The notes under the pieces are model-generated. The model searched no databases. It was not told where the DNA came from and saw nothing but the letters and a program-made list of their open reading frames with translations. From Firmicutes bacterium UBA1426 (GTDB lineage: Bacteria; Bacillota; Clostridia; Peptostreptococcales; Anaerovoracaceae), in the NCBI GenBank assembly GCA_002329675.1, contig DCUA01000021.1, positions 6,546 through 14,033 of the forward strand: 7,488 nucleotides of DNA. The letters run 5' to 3'. Of this stretch, positions 1-4,856 are shown in pieces (positions within the stretch are counted from its first letter, which is position 1; each line of letters begins with the position of its first letter). The position numbers were made by a program, and so were the translations under genes.

Positions 1-122
1 AGTTGAAAGAGCGGATCGGATGAAAAGTACTCAAAATACCCGCTGATAAGCATAAAGAATATTCCAAATGCTGTATAAGTGATCACATGCACTGTTATAA
101 ATCGCAATATAAACTTCAACAT
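1..122 (-). CDS. Putative membrane protein, N-terminal part only (runs off left edge)
   Basis: This is the last visible gene of the minus-strand operon. An ATG at 122-120 opens a frame with no stop for the 40 full codons before the window edge. It begins MLKFILRFITVHVITY and contains a hydrophobic stretch at about residues 5-28, which looks like a membrane segment or signal anchor. The start is supported by AAGGAGAGG at 135-127, with AGGAG 7 nt from the ATG. Its first 7 nt (ATGTTGA) overlap the stop of the serine hydrolase gene, so the two are probably translationally coupled. I do not recognise the family. Its place after an ABC transporter and a membrane-bound serine hydrolase suggests an envelope role, but that is inference. 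The C-terminus is missing because of the window boundary, not because of a mutation. Confidence 0.8.
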   Translation of the reverse strand, partial: MLKFILRFITVHVITYTAFGIFFMLISGYFEYFSSDPLFQ

Positions 123-1630
123 CTTGCCTCTCCTTCTGTGGGAAGTAACGCGGACAACAGCAGGATCAGAGCCAGGGCCGCTGTGGGGATGGCAAGGCCC
201 AGTGACGCTTTTGGAAATACAGATGTCAGGAATAGATATTCTCTGGTGAAACACCAGTAAAGTACACCGGTTAAGGCAAAGGCTGCGATCAGTTGTAAAA
301 TTTGAATTGTCCGGAACCCGCTCCGGCGCCGGACTACTTTGCGCTTTCCACTGTTGATGCCAATCGCCAGCCTTATTCCCTGAAGGAGTACTATGGACCA
401 GATTATTGTGATGACAGCCCACAGTCCGTATTTCCCCCAGATGATCCGTTCCATCCCGACGGAAGGAAAGTCGTTCCATCTGGCCCAGTCCCGCAGGAGA
501 TAAGAGATAAAGGGCCAGCTTCTCTGGCTGTTTGTCAGAATTACAATGGCATCACCGGTTTCCGGAACGGCGTGAAAATGTGTCATGATGCCGGTGCCCT
601 GGCCGCCGTGAGAGATGGCCTTCTTTTCGCTCGGCAGCCTTTCTATGTAATGCCCGAGACCGTAACCGTCAAATACCAGACTATATATGCCTATTTCACT
701 ATTCTCCGATGTGTGCATCGCTTCTATGTTGCCTGTGCTCAGTACCCCTTGAGAATAATCCGGCATCCCGGCAATGGCAAACAGGGCAATGTCCTCGGCC
801 GTAGAAAAGAGTCCTCCCGATGCCTTTTCAGGATAAACATAGACCGGAACCGGCTGTCCATGCAGATCATAACCCACTGGAACGGCAGGATCAAACTCCG
901 CATTCCACAGAAAGGTTGAATGATCCATACCAAGCGGAATAAGAATTTCTTTCTCCATATATGTTGCGAAATCCTGTCCCGTGACTTCCTCAATGAGAAG
1001 CTCGAGCAGGTTAAAGCCGGTATTTGAGTAGGAAAATGCGGTGCCGGGTTCTCTCATCAGCACTGCCTCCTGCGTCAGCTTTTCTTCCAATGAAGGCATT
1101 TCTTCATCCGGAGAATAAATTGTAAACACATCCCCCAGGGGGAGGCCTGCAGTATGGCTTAACAGCTGTCGTACGGACAACGTTTCCGATGAGAATTCAG
1201 TTTCGGGAAATCGCCATTTCTCAATATACTTGACTACCGGAGCATCCAGGTCGATCTTCCCCTGTTCCACCAGCCTCATGACCCCCCAGGCCGTGACAGA
1301 TTTAGAGATCGACTGGACCCGCATGGGTGTGTCCGTTGTGAGTTTTCTTCCGCTTTCCAGGTCTGCATAGCCGTAAGCGTTCATCCAGGTAATTTGTCCT
1401 CCCTTAACAAGGGCGATGCTGCTCCCGGGGATGCGATAGAGTTTCATCAGTTCAGGAATCCGCTCATCCAGGCGTTCGATAAATTTATCCAGGGGCGCAG
1501 ACGGCTGGACCGTTCCACTGATTGGATCAAATCCAAAGACAGTAACAGTAGAAATGATCAGAGCAATCACTATCACAGGGATAACTATTCGCAATTTTGA
1601 GTGGTTCCTAAACATAATCTGTGCTTCCAT
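116..1630 (-). CDS. Membrane-anchored beta-lactamase-fold serine hydrolase (class C / PBP4*-like) with C-terminal transmembrane module
   Basis: This 504-aa protein belongs to the beta-lactamase / penicillin-binding-protein-like serine hydrolases. Members include D-aminopeptidases, esterases, peptidoglycan-acting enzymes and true beta-lactamases, so the substrate cannot be named. Visible motifs are SxxK (S107-I-S-K110, nucleophile and base), YxN (Y201-S-N203) and H341-G-G in the place of KTG. An N-terminal hydrophobic segment (about 14-34) should anchor or export the protein. Three more hydrophobic helices follow the catalytic domain (about 402-424, 441-461, 475-497). The Arg/Lys-rich loop at 429-440 fits a cytoplasmic side, which leaves the catalytic domain outside the cell. 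The ATG at 1630 lies 3 nt after the permease stop and has no good Shine-Dalgarno, so coupling to upstream translation is likely. M6 is an alternative start but has no better site. Its end overlaps the next gene by 7 nt. Family confidence is high and function confidence low. Confidence 0.93.
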   Translation of the reverse strand: MEAQIMFRNHSKLRIVIPVIVIALIISTVTVFGFDPISGTVQPSAPLDKFIERLDERIPELMKLYRIPGSSIALVKGGQITWMNAYGYADLESGRKLTTDTPMRVQSISKSVTAWGVMRLVEQGKIDLDAPVVKYIEKWRFPETEFSSETLSVRQLLSHTAGLPLGDVFTIYSPDEEMPSLEEKLTQEAVLMREPGTAFSYSNTGFNLLELLIEEVTGQDFATYMEKEILIPLGMDHSTFLWNAEFDPAVPVGYDLHGQPVPVYVYPEKASGGLFSTAEDIALFAIAGMPDYSQGVLSTGNIEAMHTSENSEIGIYSLVFDGYGLGHYIERLPSEKKAISHGGQGTGIMTHFHAVPETGDAIVILTNSQRSWPFISYLLRDWARWNDFPSVGMERIIWGKYGLWAVITIIWSIVLLQGIRLAIGINSGKRKVVRRRSGFRTIQILQLIAAFALTGVLYWCFTREYLFLTSVFPKASLGLAIPTAALALILLLSALLPTEGEARC

Positions 1631-1633
1631 TCT

Positions 1634-2407
1634 CTAAGCGTGCCGCTCATTCCACTCCATGTTTTTCATTCGCCACAGTGCGACTGCGAACATGACTGCG
1701 GAAAGAAGAGTGGTAATAGCCAAGCTTGTGATCAAGGATTGATCCGTTGCTTCTGTTAATTGCTGGGCCTGTAAAAGCACTCCCGAAGGGAGCCATTCGT
1801 GAATGCCCAGGAGCCCTCCGGTAAAATGCAAGCCAAAAGCAGTAACCAACGTTAAAAAACCGGTTGCTATAGGCCTTTTCAGAACGGATCCCCACATGAT
1901 AACGCAGCAAATCAAGAATATCATATACATGCCTTGAAGGATGCCCCCTCGTATAATGGAAAACAGCTCAACTTCAAAGGAGAAGAGCAGTCCTGCATAA
2001 AGATAATCGGAAATCAATGCCAGAAGGGGGATTCCCAGCAAGGCTCCACCGAATACCAAAAGCTTGGCACCGATGATGGGTCCAAACCCCCTGCCGGAGC
2101 AAAGGGGAAGAACCAGGGTGTTATCCCGTATCTCCTGAGCTACCAGACCGCAGAGGGTGAAAGCAACCAGGATGGTTCCTATTTCAAAAACATCGTTCAT
2201 GTATATCTGGATACAAGCTGTCTGTGTCATACCCATGATCCCGCCCAGGTCCTCCGAAGATACTCCCTGGCCTTGCAGCACTCCGGGCAGTACGAATTTC
2301 AGCATCACCGGTGTAAGCAGAGCAAAAAACAGGAAGCTGGCCAATAGTATCAGCAGCTTTCCGCTGCGAAGACCAAATTTGATTTCTTTTCCGATCTCCC
2401 CTATCAC
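1634..2407 (-). CDS. ABC-2 type transporter permease (YxlG-like)
   Basis: This 257-aa membrane subunit probably works with the ATPase encoded just upstream. I see six hydrophobic segments at about residues 18-40, 73-93, 110-133, 156-175, 177-199 and 226-246. The segment E92-I-R-D-N-T through P101 and R106 resembles the conserved cytoplasmic coupling region after helix 2 in ABC-2 permeases. The start is GTG, not ATG. It overlaps the ATPase stop as GTGA (2407-2404) and is preceded by AGGAGGTGA with a 7-nt gap, which decides the start clearly. The order PLDc_N protein, ATPase, permease matches yxlE-yxlF-yxlG of Bacillus subtilis. The transported substrate is unknown. Export of a lipid, peptide or antimicrobial is typical for the class but not shown here. 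The stop is 3 nt from the serine hydrolase start. Confidence 0.92.
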   Translation of the reverse strand: MIGEIGKEIKFGLRSGKLLILLASFLFFALLTPVMLKFVLPGVLQGQGVSSEDLGGIMGMTQTACIQIYMNDVFEIGTILVAFTLCGLVAQEIRDNTLVLPLCSGRGFGPIIGAKLLVFGGALLGIPLLALISDYLYAGLLFSFEVELFSIIRGGILQGMYMIFLICCVIMWGSVLKRPIATGFLTLVTAFGLHFTGGLLGIHEWLPSGVLLQAQQLTEATDQSLITSLAITTLLSAVMFAVALWRMKNMEWNERHA

Positions 2408-3306
2408 AGTGGTTTCACCTCCTGTAAAAAAAGTTCCTCCAGGCTGTTTTTTCTGAGGGACAGGCCGCGAAGGGGTGTATTACGGTCGGCAAAAAAGCGC
2501 AGCAGCTTTTTTGAAGATTCGCTTTCATCCACCGTCATCACATGGAGGGAGTTCCCTTTGATTGTTACCTCTAAGACAACATCAAGCTGGCTGAGCTTTG
2601 ATATGATATCGGGTTCCCAGGGAATAGCCGGAGTGATCTCAAAAATGGGCCGGATATTATCCCTTTGAAGCTGGAAAAGGGGTTTTTCCATGATCATGCG
2701 ACCCTCCGCGATCATACCCACACGATCGCATACGCGCTCCACATCGGCCAGGATATGCGTGGAGAACAATATTGTCTTGCCCATCTGCTTCATTTCTGCA
2801 ATGAGTCGCAGTACATCGCTCCGCCCTTCAGGGTCAAGGGCGGAGGAGGGTTCATCTAATATGAGCAGGGCGGGATCTCTTATTAAGGCGGCCCCAACAC
2901 CGAGCCGTTGCTTCATGCCACGGGAAAATCCACCTACACGGCGATGAGCAGCGTGGGTAAGCCCTACCCACTCCAGCATTTCGTTGATCCGTTCTCCGGC
3001 AATGTCACCTCCAAGATATGCAAGGGTTTCACGGGCTGTCATCCAGGAATAAAATCTCGGATCTTCCGGAAGATAGCCGATGTGCAGGTCGCCGGGATGC
3101 TCCACATTTGCGAGAACGGTCCCGTTGACTGTGCATTCTCCCCGAGTAGGGCGTGAGAGCCCGACCAGGATGTTCATGGTTGTGGATTTTCCCGCGCCGT
3201 TATGTCCGATGAAACCGTAGATCTCGCCTTTTTGGACATGCATATCCAGGCCTTTGAGCACGTGAAAGTCCTTGAATTTCTTATGCAACCCTTTTACGGT
3301 TATCAT
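2404..3306 (-). CDS. ABC transporter ATP-binding protein (YxlF-like)
   Basis: This 300-aa protein is a cytoplasmic ATPase that powers the adjacent ABC-2 permease. All nucleotide-binding motifs are intact: Walker A G34-HNGAGKS-T42, signature F127-SRGMK-Q133, Walker B ending L147-LIL-D151-E152, D-loop S155-A-L-D158, and switch His H184. The Q-loop position reads GYLPED (about 78-82) with no glutamine, which is common in this ABC-2 ATPase branch. Residues about 215-300 form a C-terminal extension beyond the core domain, as is usual in ABC-2 exporters. The ATG at 3306 overlaps the preceding stop as ATGA and has AAGGA 6 nt upstream. Closest named relative by arrangement is B. subtilis YxlF, which is itself of unknown substrate. 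The family call is near certain. Confidence 0.96.
   Translation of the reverse strand: MITVKGLHKKFKDFHVLKGLDMHVQKGEIYGFIGHNGAGKSTTMNILVGLSRPTRGECTVNGTVLANVEHPGDLHIGYLPEDPRFYSWMTARETLAYLGGDIAGERINEMLEWVGLTHAAHRRVGGFSRGMKQRLGVGAALIRDPALLILDEPSSALDPEGRSDVLRLIAEMKQMGKTILFSTHILADVERVCDRVGMIAEGRMIMEKPLFQLQRDNIRPIFEITPAIPWEPDIISKLSQLDVVLEVTIKGNSLHVMTVDESESSKKLLRFFADRNTPLRGLSLRKNSLEELFLQEVKPL
2415..2423 (-). promoter_or_regulatory. Strong Shine-Dalgarno that fixes the GTG start of the permease
   Basis: Reading the minus strand, AGGAGGTGA lies inside the last codons of the ATPase gene and ends 7 nt before GTG at 2407. It is a full complement to the 16S rRNA tail, so the permease can be initiated independently as well as by coupling at the GTGA overlap. 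Confidence 0.85.
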
Positions 3307-3515
3307 CTGTATTCCTTCTTTCTGCCAACGATCAGAAAGATCACCGGGCCAAGCAGATTAACAAACAGACATATGGCAAGCCATGCCCATTTGTTAAGGT
3401 TCTCCACACCTTCCCGGAAAATTTTAACCGCGCAGTAGATTGCCAGTCCTACCTGTATTGTAATCAGAGGGAGTAACAAGAGGACTGTTTCGGTTGTCAG
3501 GGCAAATCCGTTCAT
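3303..3515 (-). CDS. PLDc_N-domain small membrane protein (YxlE-like)
   Basis: This 70-aa protein has two hydrophobic helices (about residues 9-31 and 43-62). It matches the PLDc_N (phospholipase D-nuclease N-terminal) pattern: a leucine-rich first helix, then N40-KWAWLAICLFVN-L-LGP and a G-R-K-K tail. There is no catalytic HKD motif, so it is not a phospholipase. In B. subtilis the 62-aa YxlE occupies the same place before yxlF and yxlG, and has been annotated as a negative regulatory protein for sigma Y. A similar modulatory or transporter-accessory role here is inference. The start ATG at 3515 has AAGGA 6 nt upstream. Its stop overlaps the ATPase start by ATGA. It is the first gene of the operon and lies about 75-80 nt downstream of the ECF-like promoter. 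Confidence 0.88.
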   Translation of the reverse strand: MNGFALTTETVLLLLPLITIQVGLAIYCAVKIFREGVENLNKWAWLAICLFVNLLGPVIFLIVGRKKEYR

Positions 3516-3598
3516 TCTTTTCCTTAACCAACTTTCTTCGCAATATACCTCAGATAATTTATGGGTCTATACACTCTATGCACCTCTAAAGCAATGTA

Positions 3599-3626
3599 TT
3601 AGACGCCATAAATTGTAAATAGTTCC
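3599..3626 (-). promoter_or_regulatory. ECF-sigma-type promoter of the yxlE-like operon
   Basis: On the minus strand GGAAC (3626-3622) is followed by exactly 16 nt and then CGTC (3605-3602, extended CGTCTAA to 3599). This is the classic ECF sigma layout (an AAC-type -35 and a CGTC -10). The predicted start site at about 3590-3594 leaves a 75-80 nt leader before the ATG at 3515. The related B. subtilis operon is transcribed by the ECF factor sigma Y, which supports the reading. No ECF sigma gene is present in the window. Confidence 0.6.
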
Positions 3627-3660
3627 CACTAAATTCTATTTTATGCCACTGCATGGTCAT

Positions 3661-4521
3661 TTAATTTAACTTTTTAATTGGCAACCAAACCTCACACCTA
3701 TAATCCACCGACTGCTGATCACCTTCAAAATACACCTCGATATCCGGCGCATTGGCATATTCATAGCCGGAGGTGGGAAGCCATTCGGTAACGATGCGCT
3801 TTTGCAATTCCTGAATTGCACCCGGCATTGGCCCGATACATTCAAAAACCGCCCATGTTCCGGCGGGAACCTCGTACTCCGTCATATCTTTTGGTGTGGG
3901 CTTATCAGTTGCTACGGCAATATAGTAGTCCAGGTCTTCGCCGCTCATACAAGTGCTCACACCCAGCAGTCCGGGTAATTCCGGGTTCATAAGAGATAGA
4001 ATCTGAGGAACAATACCGCTTTGTACGGTAGTTTGCCAGAACCGGGGAACCTTCTCAAAGCATTCCTCCATGTTCATGTTCATGTGCTCCTTCACACCGA
4101 CGATCCGAAAAGCTTCTTTTGTTACAATTTTGTACTTCATCTGTACCTCTCCTTTAATTGAGATCGTGAAGCTGATGGGCGGGTATGCGCTGAGCGCTCT
4201 CCCCTCACTCCTTGCCTGGGAGGGGGACAGGTCGTGTATGCTGTGAAATGCCCGGTTGAATGCTGTGGGCGAATCATAGCCGTACTTCAGCGCCAAATCA
4301 ATGATTTTCTCATCTGTGGTCTGCAGGTCAAACGCCGCGGCGGTCATTCTTCTTCTGCGAATATACAAAGACAAGGGTACACCGGCGATGTAAGCAAACA
4401 TCCTTTGAAAGTGGAATACCGAGCAGCAGGCTATTCTGGCAGCATGCTCGTAGTTGATTTCACTTTCAAGGTTTTCTTCGATATAGGCTATCGCCTCATT
4501 TAATCTTTCGACCCATTCCAT
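3661..4521 (-). CDS. AraC-family transcriptional regulator with C-terminal GyrI-like effector-binding domain
   Basis: This 286-aa protein is a cytoplasmic DNA-binding regulator. Residues about 5-105 form the AraC double helix-turn-helix. The first motif runs through N23-YEHAARIACCSVFHFQRMF. The second holds the family hallmark IDLALKYGYDSPTAFNRAF, followed by the LSPSQAR segment (about 74-104). Residues about 128-286 form a GyrI-like (Rob/SbmC, AraC_E_bind) small-molecule domain, with F225 and E227 in the strand where ligand-facing acids are usual and the terminal strand at Y274-RCEVWLPI. The ATG at 4521 has AAGGTG 5 nt upstream. It has its own sigma-A promoter at 4647-4675. No convincing terminator follows the stop at 3661, so some read-through into the ABC operon is possible. 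It may regulate that operon, the divergent lipoprotein gene, or itself; the ligand is unknown. Codon 128 is a second possible start (see the internal site at 4138-4155). Confidence 0.94.
   Translation of the reverse strand: MEWVERLNEAIAYIEENLESEINYEHAARIACCSVFHFQRMFAYIAGVPLSLYIRRRRMTAAAFDLQTTDEKIIDLALKYGYDSPTAFNRAFHSIHDLSPSQARSEGRALSAYPPISFTISIKGEVQMKYKIVTKEAFRIVGVKEHMNMNMEECFEKVPRFWQTTVQSGIVPQILSLMNPELPGLLGVSTCMSGEDLDYYIAVATDKPTPKDMTEYEVPAGTWAVFECIGPMPGAIQELQKRIVTEWLPTSGYEYANAPDIEVYFEGDQQSVDYRCEVWLPIKKLN
4138..4155 (-). promoter_or_regulatory. Internal ribosome binding site and start codon inside the AraC-GyrI gene
   Basis: Minus-strand AAAGGAGAGG (4155-4146) is followed by TACAG and an in-frame ATG at 4140-4138, codon 128. 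The AGGAG core is 8 nt from the ATG, which is better than the site at the main start. Initiation here would give a 159-aa protein containing only the GyrI-like domain. The nucleotides also encode the linker IKGEVQ, so chance is possible. Confidence 0.45.
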
Positions 4522-4646
4522 ATCATCACCTTCACGTCAATTAAAGTGTAGTATCTGATAAATATATCTTCCTCTCTTTTTATGCACAAAAAAGCAAGCA
4601 AGCATTTTGGTAAGTAGTCAGTGGCAACAACTGTATATTTGTGTAA

Positions 4647-4675
4647 ATTATAATAGTAATTTTCTTTTTTTTCAA
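4647..4675 (-). promoter_or_regulatory. Sigma-A promoter of the AraC-GyrI gene
   Basis: On the minus strand TTGAAA (4675-4670) is separated by exactly 17 nt from a perfect TATAAT (4652-4647). The predicted start at about 4640 gives a leader of about 120 nt before the ATG at 4521. The -10 lies within a short AT-rich inverted repeat (AAATTA at 4645-4650 and TAATTT at 4657-4662), which might be an operator or just base composition. Confidence 0.75.
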
Positions 4676-4802
4676 TCCGCGATTCCCATTAACACGATTC
4701 ACTCCATTAATCAGGAATTGCTCTGAAAACATACTATATTATCGTTCATGCAAAATTCGTCAGTTTTTTGTATGTAAGTTTCATAGATTTCTATTTTTTT
4801 TG

Positions 4803-4811
4803 TGTTATTAT
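4803..4811 (+). promoter_or_regulatory. Probable extended -10 promoter of the lipoprotein gene
   Basis: TGTTATTAT gives TG-n-TATTAT, an extended -10 with a 5 of 6 match. No good -35 is present at 16-18 nt upstream (ATAGAT at 4783). An extended -10 can work without one, or with an activator. The expected start at about 4818 leaves a leader of about 40 nt to the ATG at 4857. Confidence 0.45.
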
Positions 4812-4856
4812 GGAAATAAATTATGCAGTATTGTAAGAAAGTGAGAGGAAAGGAAG

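Larger units (their letters stand above)
4522..4856. other. 335-bp divergent intergenic region between araC-like and lipoprotein genes
   Basis: This AT-rich region carries the araC-type promoter (minus, 4647-4675), a probable extended -10 for the lipoprotein gene (plus, 4803-4811), and between them an imperfect direct repeat. In the repeat, GATTC occurs at 4681 and 4696 and CCATTAA at 4686 and 4704. The two promoter spacers each contain an 8-nt homopolymer (T8 at 4665-4672 and T8 at 4794-4801 on the plus strand). The leader of the araC-like mRNA (about 4640-4522) contains a GCTT tandem run at about 4592-4604 on the minus strand and no clear riboswitch fold. I see no tRNA, known riboswitch or credible gene. 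Confidence 0.6.

Noticed and set aside
302..919. 205-codon open frame on the plus strand
   Set aside because: It lies wholly antisense to the serine hydrolase, whose conserved motifs and membrane segments show that the minus strand is coding. It has no domain or convincing ribosome binding site.
3566..3594. Alternative sigma-A promoter for the YxlE-like gene (TTGCTT-N17-TATAGA, minus)
   Set aside because: The spacing is right, but only 3 of 6 and 4 of 6 positions match. The ECF-type site just upstream is a better fit. It could still be a secondary start.
3645..3656. Small inverted repeat ATGC-CACT-GCAT after the AraC-GyrI stop
   Set aside because: The stem has only 4 bp and no T run follows, so it is not a credible terminator.
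4576..4594. CTTTTT/AAAAAG hairpin in the intergenic region
   Set aside because: It is an all-AT stem apart from one closing pair, expected by chance in AT-rich DNA, and has no gene end nearby to terminate.
4537..4605. 22-codon upstream open frame in the araC-type leader (minus strand)
   Set aside because: There is no Shine-Dalgarno before its ATG, and its sequence shows no leader-peptide pattern such as repeated regulatory codons.
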